Assembly: GCF_001654495.1 (NCBI RefSeq)
Contig: NZ_CP015849.1
Location: 1,433,501-1,497,500, forward strand
Origin: Streptomyces sp. SAT1
Lineage (GTDB): Bacteria > Actinomycetota > Actinomycetes > Streptomycetales > Streptomycetaceae
Length of the DNA: 64,000 nucleotides
Reading direction: 5' to 3'
A model generated the notes under the pieces. The model worked only from the letters and a program-made list of their open reading frames with translations, was not told the origin of the DNA and made no database searches. Of this stretch, positions 34,603 to 45,281 are shown piece by piece. Positions within the stretch are counted from its first letter, which is position 1. The number at the start of each line of letters is the position of its first letter. The position numbers and the translations under genes were made by a program.

Positions 34603-35777
34603 TCGGCGTGACACCGGGCGAGCACCTCCCTGGCGAGCTGGCGGTAGGCGGCGGCGCCGACGGAGTTGGAGGCGTACGTGGTGATCGGCTCACCGGCGAC
34701 CGTGGTCTCCGGGAAGCGGACCGTGCGCCCGATGACCGTGTGGTAGACGTGGTCGTCGAACGCCTCGACGACGCGGGCGAGCACCTCACGGCTGTGCACG
34801 GTGCGCGAGTCGTACATCGTGGCGAGGATGCCGTCCAGCTCCAGGTCGGGGTTGAGGCGCTCCTGGACCTTCTCGATCGTCTCGGTCAGCAGCGCGACAC
34901 CGCGCAGCGCGAAGAACTCGCACTCCAGCGGCACGATCACCTTGTGCGCGGCCGTGAGGGCGTTGACGGTGAGCAGACCGAGCGAGGGCTGGCAGTCGAT
35001 GACGATGTAGTCGTAGTCGTCCATCAGCGGCTTGAGCGCACGCTGGAGCGTGGACTCGCGCGCGACCTCGGAGACCAGCTGCACCTCGGCGGCCGACAGG
35101 TCGATGTTGCTGGGCAGCAGGTCCATGTTGGGGACCGCCGTCTTCAGCAGGACCTCGTCCGCGGACATGCCCCGCTCCATGAGCAGGTTGTAGACGGTGA
35201 GGTCCAGCTCCATGGGGTTGACGCCGAGACCCACCGACAGCGCGCCCTGCGGGTCGAAGTCCACGAGCAGCACCCGGCGTCCGTACTCCGCGAGCGCGGC
35301 ACCCAGGTTGATGGTCGACGTGGTCTTGCCGACGCCGCCCTTCTGGTTGCACATCGCGATGATCTTCGCGGGTCCGTGGTCGGTCAGCGGCCCGGGGATC
35401 GGGAAGTACGGCAGCGGGCGTCCGGTCGGGCCGACGCGCTCACGGCGCTGTCGGGCCGCGTCGGGCGCGAGCGTGGCCGCGTACTCGGGATCGGGTTCGT
35501 ACTCGGCGTCGGGGTCGTAGAAGTGCCCCTCGGGCAGTTCGTCGTAGTCGGCGAAGTGGTTGTGGGGCGCGCCACTTCCGTCGCCGGCCATGGCGTTCAC
35601 GTGATGGCCATCCATGCTCTGGTGTCCTGGCTGGGTCACCTGCGGGAACCGGTGACCCTGGTGGGCTGCGAAGGTGCGCACAGCGACGGAGCCGACAGCC
35701 TCGAGCCCCGCAGGGCTCTGGCCCCGCACAGGCATTCCTGGTTGACCACCCCCGGGAGAAAATGTCGACTCATTCAC
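34599..35777 (-). CDS. ParA/Soj family ATPase
   Basis: Walker ATPase of 392 aa. A disordered, acidic/Pro-rich N-terminus of about 140 residues precedes the deviant Walker A KGGVGKTTST, then LLVDFDPQGALSVGLG and DYDYIVIDCQPSLGLLTVNAL. GTG at 35777 follows a full AAGGAGGT, 10 nt away. In streptomycetes this is the second chromosomal ParA, distinct from parAB at oriC. Its co-transcription with an RHH protein and scpA-scpB suggests a job in chromosome organisation. Promoter candidate at 35850-35879. Confidence 0.9.
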   Translation of the reverse strand: MNESTFSPGGGQPGMPVRGQSPAGLEAVGSVAVRTFAAHQGHRFPQVTQPGHQSMDGHHVNAMAGDGSGAPHNHFADYDELPEGHFYDPDAEYEPDPEYAATLAPDAARQRRERVGPTGRPLPYFPIPGPLTDHGPAKIIAMCNQKGGVGKTTSTINLGAALAEYGRRVLLVDFDPQGALSVGLGVNPMELDLTVYNLLMERGMSADEVLLKTAVPNMDLLPSNIDLSAAEVQLVSEVARESTLQRALKPLMDDYDYIVIDCQPSLGLLTVNALTAAHKVIVPLECEFFALRGVALLTETIEKVQERLNPDLELDGILATMYDSRTVHSREVLARVVEAFDDHVYHTVIGRTVRFPETTVAGEPITTYASNSVGAAAYRQLAREVLARCHAE

Positions 35778-35849
35778 AAGTCGTCTTACCTCCTTGGTGA
35801 CCAGGAAATTTCTAGACAGGTCAGCGTGGCACCATGCCGACGGTTGGCG

Positions 35850-35879
35850 ACTCTATGGCGTGTCGGGCGTCCGCAGCAA
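35850..35879 (-). promoter_or_regulatory. Promoter of the parA-scpAB operon
   Basis: On the minus strand TTGCTG (35879-35874) and TAGAGT (35855-35850) are 18 nt apart. A further TTGACA lies at 35933-35928. Start of transcription near 35843 gives an mRNA leader of about 65 nt. Confidence 0.5.
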
Positions 35880-35956
35880 CACAATCCGCCGGACCCGGCT
35901 CGATGTGTCGGCAATGAAACATCCCTCTGTCAAGGGCGTACGACCGTCGCACAGCA

Positions 35957-35976
35957 GGTTTCACCGGTGCGTGAAT
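35957..35976. repeat. Inverted repeat upstream of parA
   Basis: GTTTCAC and GTGAATC are near-perfect inverted copies separated by 6 nt. The half sites resemble those of parS, but the normal parS is continuous. It may be an operator for the ParA/RHH pair. Weak evidence. Confidence 0.3.
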
Positions 35977-36037
35977 CGGTCGAATGGTTGCGTTCGAGGC
36001 GAGTTGGCCGTGTGCGGCGAAGTGACCATACACACAT

Positions 36038-36069
36038 CCGGCCGGACCTTGCGGGCAAGGTCCGGCCGG
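36038..36069 (-). terminator. Hairpin terminator of ald
   Basis: Thirteen-base arms CCGGCCGGACCTT and AAGGTCCGGCCGG with a 6-nt loop, 80 bp beyond the ald stop. Confidence 0.8.
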
Positions 36070-36148
36070 GCGCGTGTCGTTGACGACACGAGTTGACGTA
36101 TCGCCTTTTTCCGTCGGGTGACTTGGTCGACTCCTCGACGCGTGCGGG

Positions 36149-37273
36149 TCAGACGAGCAGCGACGCCAGCTCGACGTGGTCCAGGCCGTGCGCCTCGGCG
36201 ACCTCCCGGTAGACGACCTTGCCGTCATGGGTGTTGAGGCCCTTGGCGAGCGCGGCGTCCCGGCGCAGCGCCTCGACCCAGCCGTTGTTGGCGAGCGAGA
36301 CGATGTACGGCAGCGTGGCGTTGGTCAGCGCGTAGGTGGAGGTGTTGGGCACCGCGCCGGGCATGTTGGCGACGCAGTAGAACACCGACTCGTGGACCTT
36401 GAAGGCCGGCTCGGCGTGCGTGGTCGGGTGCGAGTCCTCGAAGCAGCCGCCCTGGTCGATCGCGATGTCGACAAGGACACTGCCGGCCTTCATCCGGGAG
36501 ACCAGCTCGTTGGTGACCAGCTTGGGGGCCTTGGCGCCCGGGATGAGCACGGCGCCGACCACGAGGTCGGCCTCCAGGCACGCCTTCTCCAGCTCGAAGG
36601 CGTTGGAGACGACGGTCTGGATCTTCGTGCCGAAGATCTTGTCGGCTTCCTTGAGCTTGTTGATGTCCTTGTCGAGCAGGGTCACGTGGAAGCCCAGGCC
36701 GATGGCGATCTGCGCGGCGTTCCAGCCGGAGACGCCGCCGCCGATGATGACGGCCTTGCCCGCGGGCACGCCCGGGACGCCGCCCGGCAGGACACCGCGG
36801 CCGCCGGCCGCGCGCATCAGGTGGTAGGCGCCGACCTGCGGAGCGAGGCGGCCCGCGACCTCGGACATCGGGGCGAGCAGCGGCAGGGCGCGGTTGGGCA
36901 GCTCGACGGTCTCGTAGGCGATCGCCGTGGTGCCGGACTCCAGGAGGGCGTCCGTGCACTCCTTGGAGGCGGCCAGGTGCAGGTAGGTGAAGAGGATCTG
37001 GTCCTTGCGCAGGCGGTGGTACTCCTCCGCGATGGGCTCCTTGACCTTGAGCAGCAGGTCGGCGGCGGCCCAGACCTCGTCGGCGGTCTCCAGGATCTCG
37101 GCACCGGCCGCGGTGTACTCCTCGTCAGGGATCGCGGAGCCGGTGCCCGCGTTCCGCTCGACGACGACCTGGTGTCCGTTGCGCACCAGCTCGTGCACGC
37201 CGGCCGGGGTGATGGCCACCCGGAACTCGTTGTTCTTGACCTCGCGGGGGATGCCGACCTTCACGTCGATCAC
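36149..37273 (-). CDS. ald: L-alanine dehydrogenase
   Basis: NAD-dependent enzyme of 374 aa interconverting alanine and pyruvate plus ammonia. [22 protein letters not shown] at the start, pyruvate-site Lys (KVKEP) and His ([10 protein letters not shown]), the NAD fold [36 protein letters not shown], and [18 protein letters not shown] are all conserved. GTG at 37273 (VIDVKVG) is used; the GTG three codons later is also possible. Monocistronic with its own terminator at 36038. In Streptomyces the enzyme supports growth on alanine. Confidence 0.97.
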   Translation of the reverse strand: MIDVKVGIPREVKNNEFRVAITPAGVHELVRNGHQVVVERNAGTGSAIPDEEYTAAGAEILETADEVWAAADLLLKVKEPIAEEYHRLRKDQILFTYLHLAASKECTDALLESGTTAIAYETVELPNRALPLLAPMSEVAGRLAPQVGAYHLMRAAGGRGVLPGGVPGVPAGKAVIIGGGVSGWNAAQIAIGLGFHVTLLDKDINKLKEADKIFGTKIQTVVSNAFELEKACLEADLVVGAVLIPGAKAPKLVTNELVSRMKAGSVLVDIAIDQGGCFEDSHPTTHAEPAFKVHESVFYCVANMPGAVPNTSTYALTNATLPYIVSLANNGWVEALRRDAALAKGLNTHDGKVVYREVAEAHGLDHVELASLLV

Positions 37274-37407
37274 GGTCCTTGACTCAGGGAATGTGGGGCA
37301 ATTAAGACGTACCCCGGCACGCACGGGCATACCAGGAGACACCGCAGGGGAACGAGCGGCAGAGCCAGTTTAATGAAGGCGTTCCCGCTGTCTAGCCTTT
37401 CATTGCA

Positions 37408-39513
37408 TCAATCTTCAGTGGATGTGCTGCGGATTTCGCAGGCATCCTGGCCCTCTTCCCGTGATGTGTGCTCCGGAAGGGCACCGGTTTCGGCCACCGG
37501 AGCCCGGCCGGCCGGCTCCGCCGGGTCCGCGAGCATGCGCTCGGCGGCCCCCCGGTGCAGCCGAGCCGCCGCCGGGTCGCCGAGCCGTTCCAGGGTGTCG
37601 GCGAGCCGCAGCTGGAGCGCGGCCTGGAGCCGTACGTCCTCGGCGCGGCGGGCCCACTCGACCGCCTCCTGGCAGGTGCGCAGGCACTCCTCGGGCCGGC
37701 CCGCGTACTCCTGGACCCGGGCCAGTTCGCTCAACGCCCGCGCGTGCGCGGGGACATCGCCCCTCCTGCGGTGCGCGGCGACGGCGGCCCGCCAGTTGCG
37801 CAGCGCCTCGCCGTAGTGGCCCGCGTAGGTGTGGGCGGCGGCGATCCGGCCGTAGAGCCGGGCGGCGTCCTCGTGCTCGCCGCGCGCCAGCCGCTGGGCC
37901 AGGGCCCGGCCGAACCAGTCGGCCGCCCGGTCGTGGTCGCCCAGCTCCTGGTGGGCGGCGCCCACGGATTCCATCGCGCGGCCGGTCGCGTACGGGTCGT
38001 TCGCCACGCGTCCGGCGTCCAGCGCGGCGCGGTAGCGGGTCAGCGCCTTCGCGGTCCGGCCGGTGCGGGCGTCCAGATCGGCGAGGTTCAGCAGCGCGGC
38101 GGCCTGCTCCCGGGGCAGGCCCTGCCGCTCGGCGACGTCGAGGACCAGCCGGTGGATGCCGTACAGGTCGCCCGCCGCCGCCTGGGTGCCGAGGTGAGCG
38201 ACCATGGCGCGGACCAGCTGGGCCATCAGCCGGCGGGCCAGGGTGTCCAGCTCCCCGTCGGCGACCGCGAGCCGGGCGGCGGCCAGCAGGGCGGGCCTGC
38301 GGACCCGCAGCCACTCCTCGGCGGCCCGCGGGTCGGCGAAGCGCAGGCCGGGGGGCAGGCTCTTCAGCTTCTCGCGGGTCTCGGGGCTGTCGGTCTCGGT
38401 GACCGCCCGGCAGGACTGGAGCAGCCGCACGGTGCGCTCCAGCGTCCGGGCGCGGGCGAGCTGGAGCTCGGCGGGGCGCTCCTCGCGCCCGGCCAGCTCC
38501 AGCAGCAGCGGGTGCAGGCAGCCGGGCACCTCGTAGCGGGGCAGCGGCGCGGGCAGGGCGCGCAGCAGGCCGAGGGCGGCGAAGCGGTCGAGCAGCCCGC
38601 GGGCGCCCTCCAGGGAGGTGCCGGCCAGCGCGGAGGCGGTGTGCGGGTCGACGTCGCCGGCCGGGGCGAGGGCGAGCAGGCGCAGCATCCGGGCGGCGGA
38701 GCGGGGCAGCTCCGCGTGGACCAGGCGCAGGACGCGGGCGAGCGCGGTGCCCTCGCCGGTGTCGGCGTGCAGCCGTTTGGCCAGGTCGGAGACGGTCTCC
38801 TCGGGATGCGCGGCGAGCCGTCCCGCGGCCAGGGTGAGCGCGGCGGGCTGGCCCTCGCAGATCTCGACGAGGCGTTCGGCGGCGAGCGGGTCGACGGTGA
38901 TGCGCACCGGGTCGATGTGCTGGGTGAGCAGGTCGAGCGCGGACTTGGTGTCGAGCCCGCCCAGGGTGCAGGGCCGGACGTCGGCGATGCCGGTGAGCGG
39001 ACCCCGGGAGACGGCGACGAGCAGGCAGTCGGCGTTGTCCGGCAGCAGCGCGTCGACCTGTTCGGCACCGGCCGCGTCGTCCAGCAGGAGCAGCGCTCGG
39101 CGCTCGGCGAGGGCGGCGCGCAGGGCGTCGGTGAGGTCGTCCTCGGCGGCGCCGGGCGGCACGGGCAGGCCGAGCGCGGTGAGCAGTTCGCCGGCGGCCC
39201 GGCCGACCGGCACGGGGGTGCCGTCGGGCTCGGTGAGCCGGGCCCGCAGCACGCCGTCGGGGTAACGGTCGGCGACCTGGCGCACCAGTTCGCCGGCGAG
39301 CGCGGTGCGGCCGGATCCGGGCCGGCCGGCGATGAGCAGGACCCGGGCGCGGGGTGCCTTGCGGCCGGAGATGGTGTCGAGTCCGGCGCGTTCGATGTCC
39401 GCGCGCAGTCCCTTCAACTCCCGCGTGCGGCCGAGGAAGTGACGATCCATCACTGTGGGCGACCGGTTGTCGCGGGCCGGTTTCACGCCGCCTGCGTCCA
39501 CCGCCTGATCCGT
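37408..39513 (-). CDS. AfsR-like NB-ARC/TPR protein
   Basis: Protein of 701 aa: an ATPase (STAND/NB-ARC) part with P-loop LLIAGRPGSGRTALAGELV near 60 and LLLLDDAAGAEQVDALL near 150, a winged-helix-like middle part, then at least six TPR helices from about 440 to 660 (AAALLNLADLDARTGRTAKALTRYRAALDAG, AARLYGRIAAAHTYAGHYGEALRNWR). Unlike AfsR it has no N-terminal OmpR-type DNA-binding domain, so it is a signal-sensing ATPase without its own output. GTG at 39513 has GGGAG 8 nt upstream. Stands alone between ald and the NUDIX gene. Confidence 0.8.
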   Translation of the reverse strand, partial: TDQAVDAGGVKPARDNRSPTVMDRHFLGRTRELKGLRADIERAGLDTISGRKAPRARVLLIAGRPGSGRTALAGELVRQVADRYPDGVLRARLTEPDGTPVPVGRAAGELLTALGLPVPPGAAEDDLTDALRAALAERRALLLLDDAAGAEQVDALLPDNADCLLVAVSRGPLTGIADVRPCTLGGLDTKSALDLLTQHIDPVRITVDPLAAERLVEICEGQPAALTLAAGRLAAHPEETVSDLAKRLHADTGEGTALARVLRLVHAELPRSAARMLRLLALAPAGDVDPHTASALAGTSLEGARGLLDRFAALGLLRALPAPLPRYEVPGCLHPLLLELAGREERPAELQLARARTLERTVRLLQSCRAVTETDSPETREKLKSLPPGLRFADPRAAEEWLRVRRPALLAAARLAVADGELDTLARRLMAQLVRAMVAHLGTQAAAGDLYGIHRLVLDVAERQGLPREQAAALLNLADLDARTGRTAKALTRYRAALDAGRVANDPYATGRAMESVGAAHQELGDHDRAADWFGRALAQRLARGEHEDAARLYGRIAAAHTYAGHYGEALRNWRAAVAAHRRRGDVPAHARALSELARVQEYAGRPEECLRTCQEAVEWARRAEDVRLQAALQLRLADTLERLGDPAAARLHRGAAERMLADPAEPAGRAPVAETGALPEHTSREEGQDACEIRSTSTED

Positions 39514-39684
39514 CACGGGCCACACTCCCGTCCCACCGCACGCGCATACCCGCCGGGACTCCGGTACGGGCGTTTGAAGAGCCTAGTTCACGCTCTGCGA
39601 CGTTCCGGGACGAGCACGGCGGGCAGGTCGCCCGATCGGATCAGCCGATGGTCACACCGGCCTCGGCGCGAGGCCGGGGCCCGC

Positions 39685-40311
39685 TCAGGACTCGAACGGA
39701 CGGGCCGGCCACGGTGCGAGCGCCGGGCGCAGCGCGTCCAGGCCCTCGCCCTGCCGGGCCGCGACGAGCGCGAGCACGCCCACGACGAGGCAGTTGTTGT
39801 GCAGCTCCCCCGCGAGCACCCCGCGCACCAGGTCGCCGACCGGCACCCGGTCCAGCTCCATGTCCGTCTCCTCGTGCTCCGCGGCGAAGCGCTCGCCCTC
39901 GGCCTCGGACAGCTCACGGGCGAGGAAGATCCGTACGGCCTCGTCGCAGCCGCCGGGGGTGGTGTACACGTCGGTCAGCACCCGCCAGTCCTCCGCCTTG
40001 ACGTGCGCCTCCTCGTACAGCTCGCGCTGGGCGGCGTGCAGCGGGTTCTCGCCGGGCACGTCGAGCAGACCGGCCGGAATCTCCCACAGCCGCTGCCGCA
40101 CCGGGTGGCGGTACTGCCGGATGACCAGCACCCGGTCCTGCCCGTCCAGCGCCAGGACGGCCACCGAGCCGGGGTGGACCTGGTAGTCGCGGGCGGACAC
40201 GGAGCCGTCGGGCATGACCACCTCGTCGGTCCGCATCGAGGTCTTGGCCCCGGTGAACGGCGTCCGGCTGCCCCGGACCTCCCACTCCTCGGGGGTGTCC
40301 TTGATCGTCAT
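39685..40311 (-). CDS. NUDIX hydrolase, ADP-ribose pyrophosphatase-like
   Basis: Protein of 208 aa. Nudix box GLLDVPGENPLHAAQRELYEEAHV (begins near residue 85) has the REx2EE core; the surrounding VLVIRQYRHPVRQRLWEIPAG and YTTPGGCDEAVRIFLA resemble ADP-ribose pyrophosphatases (NudF). ATG at 40311 follows GGAGG by 7 nt. The gene is next to pyrG in the same direction (86 bp), a pairing seen across actinobacteria (as Rv1699-Rv1700). Confidence 0.9.
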   Translation of the reverse strand: MTIKDTPEEWEVRGSRTPFTGAKTSMRTDEVVMPDGSVSARDYQVHPGSVAVLALDGQDRVLVIRQYRHPVRQRLWEIPAGLLDVPGENPLHAAQRELYEEAHVKAEDWRVLTDVYTTPGGCDEAVRIFLARELSEAEGERFAAEHEETDMELDRVPVGDLVRGVLAGELHNNCLVVGVLALVAARQGEGLDALRPALAPWPARPFES

Positions 40312-40397
40312 GCCCTGTCCTCCGCACATGTCGGTACCTACGCAACCGGGGTGCCCGCTCCGCGCGCGGGCACCCCGGCCACCGTACAACCGGCGGA

Positions 40398-42047
<1,650 letters not shown>

Positions 42048-42498
42048 GGCCAAGAGGGGGCTCCCGTGGTCGCGGATTGTCGTGCGGTACGGCGGTCCGG
42101 CCCGGGGGACCCGGGTTGTCCGGCTGGGGTGCCGTCGCTGCGGTTCGGGGGTTTCGAGCCCACCGGTCCACGGGCTACCAGGGTATCAGCGCCTGAGGGG
42201 GATGGCTTCCGGCCACGCTCCGCGCACGCGCCGGCACGCAGAAGGGACGGTCACGGGTCTCTCACCCTTGGCTCACCCGTTCGGCGCATGCGGGTTGCCC
42301 CGAGCGGCACACAGATCATCTACGTGCGTCGTATCCTGCTCGGACACTCGCTGCCGAGCCCGGCCGGCAACACGGCACCACCCCAGCCCGTACGCACCGG
42401 AACAACGAGAGCTCGTCAGTTCGTTGAGCAAAGGTTGTCGTTCTGCCTCACGGCCGACCGGCGGTCTGCTGCACCGCTCAACGACGCATCACAACCCC
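42048..42498. other. Divergent intergenic region between pyrG and the GH15 gene
   Basis: No gene is recognised. It must hold the pyrG promoter. I see no attenuator hairpin or U-run. AACGA...TTCGTT dyads near 42398-42424 are short. Confidence 0.4.
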
Positions 42499-42528
42499 TT
42501 GACCGCACTAGCGACCGCCCCGTATGCG
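42499..42528 (+). promoter_or_regulatory. Promoter of the GH15 gene
   Basis: TTGACC (42499-42504) and TATGCG (42523-42528), 18 nt apart. Transcription would start near 42535, giving either a 25-nt leader or a leaderless start at the GTG at 42536. Confidence 0.6.
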
Positions 42529-42559
42529 GGGTGACGTGGCCGTTCGACTGGAGTTGCAC

Positions 42560-44362
42560 GTGGCCGGGCGCATCGAAGACTACGCACTCATCGGAGACAT
42601 GCAGACCGCTGCCCTGGTCTGCCGGGACGGCACGGTCGACTGGCTGTGCCTGCCCCGCTTCGACTCGCACGCCATCTTCGCCGGTCTGCTGGGCAACGAG
42701 GAGCACGGCTTCTGGCGGCTCGGCCCGGCCTTCCCGGCGGGCGCCGAGCCCCCCACGGCGAACCGGCGCAGCTACCGGGGCGACTCCCTGATCCTCGAAT
42801 CGGAGTGGGACACCCCGCGCGGCACGGTCCGCGTGACCGATTTCATGCCCCCGCGCGACGGCGCCCCCCAGCTGATCCGCATCGTGGAGGGCGTCTCCGG
42901 CCGGGTCCCGATGCGCTCGGCGCTGCGCATGCGCTTCTCCTACGGCCGCATCGTGCCGTGGGTGCACCGCCACGAGTCCCGGACGGTGGCCGTCGCCGGA
43001 CCCGACTCCGTGTGGTTCGACACACCGGCGGAGACCTACGGCGAGGCGCTGACCACGTACGCGGACTTCACGGTCGCCCCCGGTGACCGGATCGCGTTCA
43101 CCATCTCCTGGCAGCCCTCGCACAAGGAGGCGCCGCCGGAGCCCGAGCCCGAGCAGTCGCTGGAGGCGACCGAGGACTTCTGGCGCGAATGGGTCGGCCA
43201 CTGCACGTACCACGGCCCCTACCGCGAGGCCGTGGTCCGCTCCCTGATCACCCTCAAGGCCCTCACCTACGCCCCCACCGGCGGCATCGTCGCCGCGCCC
43301 ACCACCTCCCTGCCGGAGGACATCGGCGGCGTACGCAACTGGGACTACCGCTACACCTGGCTGCGGGACGCGGCGATCACCCTCTCCTCGCTGCTGCGCA
43401 CCGGCTACCGCGAGGAGGCCCGCGCCTGGCGCGAGTGGCTGCTGCGCGCGGTCGCCGGCGACCCGGAGAACCTCCAGATCATGTACGGCATCGCCGGTGA
43501 GCGCGAGCTCGGCGAGGCGGAGCTCGACTGGCTGCCCGGCTACGAGAACTCCGCCCCGGTCCGGGTCGGCAACGGCGCCGCGCACCAGCTCCAGCTCGAC
43601 GTCTACGGCGAGGTCACCGAGGCCCTCCACCTGGCCCACATGACCGGCCTCGCCCGCAACGACTACGCCTCGCTGCTCCAGCTCAAGCTGATCCGCTACC
43701 TGGAGAAGCACTGGCAGGAGCCGGACGAGGGCATCTGGGAGGTGCGCGGCCCGCGCCGCCACTTCGTGCACTCCAAGGTCATGGCCTGGGTCGCCGTGGA
43801 CCGCACCATCAAGCTGATGGAGTCCGGCGACGTCGACGGCCCGCTGGAGCGCTGGAAGGACCTGCGCGACGAGATCCACCGGGACGTCTGCGAGAAGGGC
43901 TACGACAAGGAGCGCAACACCTTCACCCAGTCCTACGGCTCCCGGGAGCTGGACGCCTCCTTGCTGCTCATCCCGCAGATGGGCTTCCTGCCGCCGGACG
44001 ACAAGCGGGTCATCGGCACCATCGAGGCCATCCAGCGCGAGCTGTCCACCTCGGACGGCTTCATCCTGCGCTACCCCACCGACGGCGACCACGCCGGTGT
44101 CGACGGCCTCCCCGGCGACGAGGGCGCCTTCCTCGCCTGCTCGTTCTGGATGGCCGACGACCTGGCGATGATCGGCCGCGTCGACGAGGCCCGCAGGCTC
44201 TTCGAGAAGCTGCTGTCCCTGCGCAACGACCTCGGTCTGCTGGCCGAGGAGTGGGACCCGCGCCTCCAGCGCCAGGTCGGCAACTTCCCGCAGGCCTTCA
44301 GTCACGTCCCCCTGATCGACACCGCGCTGCGCCTGACGGCGAGCGGGGCGTACGGCGGGTGA
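42560..44362 (+). CDS. Glycoside hydrolase family 15 protein (glucoamylase/trehalase-like)
   Basis: Cytoplasmic (no signal peptide) protein of 600 aa. The N-terminal beta-domain begins IEDYALIGDMQTAALVCRDGTVDWLCLPRFDS, followed by the (alpha/alpha)6 barrel: GVRNWDYRYTWLRDAAIT, HSKVMAWVAVDR and LPGDEGAFLACSFWMADDLA are conserved GH15 segments. Relatives in actinobacteria act as trehalases, others as glucoamylases; which applies here cannot be read off. GTG at 42560 is chosen because GGAG lies 6 nt upstream; an earlier start at 42536 or 42524 is possible. Confidence 0.9.
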   Translation: MAGRIEDYALIGDMQTAALVCRDGTVDWLCLPRFDSHAIFAGLLGNEEHGFWRLGPAFPAGAEPPTANRRSYRGDSLILESEWDTPRGTVRVTDFMPPRDGAPQLIRIVEGVSGRVPMRSALRMRFSYGRIVPWVHRHESRTVAVAGPDSVWFDTPAETYGEALTTYADFTVAPGDRIAFTISWQPSHKEAPPEPEPEQSLEATEDFWREWVGHCTYHGPYREAVVRSLITLKALTYAPTGGIVAAPTTSLPEDIGGVRNWDYRYTWLRDAAITLSSLLRTGYREEARAWREWLLRAVAGDPENLQIMYGIAGERELGEAELDWLPGYENSAPVRVGNGAAHQLQLDVYGEVTEALHLAHMTGLARNDYASLLQLKLIRYLEKHWQEPDEGIWEVRGPRRHFVHSKVMAWVAVDRTIKLMESGDVDGPLERWKDLRDEIHRDVCEKGYDKERNTFTQSYGSRELDASLLLIPQMGFLPPDDKRVIGTIEAIQRELSTSDGFILRYPTDGDHAGVDGLPGDEGAFLACSFWMADDLAMIGRVDEARRLFEKLLSLRNDLGLLAEEWDPRLQRQVGNFPQAFSHVPLIDTALRLTASGAYGG

Positions 44363-44383
44363 CGCGCCGCGGCCGCCGGGCCC

Positions 44384-44935
44384 TCACTCGCTCCCGTCCG
44401 CGGCCGCGCCTCTGATCCGGGCGGGAGTCCCCTCCGGGTCGAAGGGGTGCTGGAAGGTGAAGGCGTGCGGCGCCGGGCCGTGGTCGTGGAGGTGTTCCAG
44501 CCGGGACACCCCGTCCCGCCAGGTGGGGGTCACGTCGTCGGGGACCCACCACAGGGCGTGGCCGGGGTGCCTTGCCCGCTCGAACCAGTCGTGACGCCTG
44601 TTCAACGCCTCACGGTGCAGACCGGTGTAGACGGCGTCGAAGGCGGGACGCGGGCCGGTCCAGAGCGACAGGGTCGCGGCCAGGGCGATGGTCTCCGGCG
44701 TACGGCCCTTGCCGTACCAGGCCGGTACGGCGAACTCCCCCCACGCGCCCCAGTCCAGTTGGAAGTGCGTGCCCCGCTCGCCCTCGGCCGCTTCGGCGTG
44801 AGCGAGGTGTCCGGGGTGCCGGCTGATCCTCTGGTAGATGCCTCCGGCGCGGTCGTGGAAGTCGCGCGTGACAGGCGCGGGGTCGGTGAGCGGTGACTTC
44901 AGGACGCCGAATGTGTACAGAGCAAGACGGGGCAT
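44384..44935 (-). CDS. DUF3291 domain protein
   Basis: Protein of 183 aa: LALYTFGVLKSPLTDP at the N-terminus, GGIYQRISRHPGHLAH and WYGKGRTPETIALAATLSLWTGPRPAFDAVY in the middle, ending HAFTFQHPFDPEG. DUF3291 folds like the antibiotic-biosynthesis monooxygenase superfamily, but no activity is known. ATG at 44935 follows GGAGAGA. Convergent with the GH15 gene, 21 bp apart. Confidence 0.82.
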   Translation of the reverse strand: MPRLALYTFGVLKSPLTDPAPVTRDFHDRAGGIYQRISRHPGHLAHAEAAEGERGTHFQLDWGAWGEFAVPAWYGKGRTPETIALAATLSLWTGPRPAFDAVYTGLHREALNRRHDWFERARHPGHALWWVPDDVTPTWRDGVSRLEHLHDHGPAPHAFTFQHPFDPEGTPARIRGAAADGSE

Positions 44936-45281
44936 GCTTCTCTCTCCGGTCGTGGGTTCCTGGTGCGGACCCGGTTCGGTGGCTCACGCGGGGACGGGGA
45001 GGAGCCCCCGTGCGACCGCGGGCGGCCGCCGAGGGCCCGGTGAAGGTAGCTGCTGCGGTGAGGTCCTGTCGAAGTTGCGTTCTCCTCGCCCGAGTGGCCT
45101 CCGGCACAGGTCCCCGCCGGAACCGGGGCGGCGGCGCGGACCGCCGGCCGAGGCGGCCCTTCCGCGGCGTACGCCTGACCGACCGGGACGGGAAGGCGAC
45201 CCGGCTGCCGCGGCCGTGCCGTGGTCCTGCCGTCCGCCCGGTACTGTCCCGGTGCCGTTTCCCCAGGTAGCGTCCGGTTTC
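44936..45281. other. Intergenic region before the PucR gene
   Basis: No gene is seen in 346 bases. TAGCGT at 45268-45273, 8 nt before the ATG, is the likely -10 of the regulator gene. Confidence 0.45.

Noticed and set aside
35957..35976. Genuine parS site
   Set aside because: The GTTTCAC and GTGAATC halves are split by six bases and one arm is imperfect. True parS is an uninterrupted 14-16 bp palindrome, so it is kept only as a weak inverted repeat.
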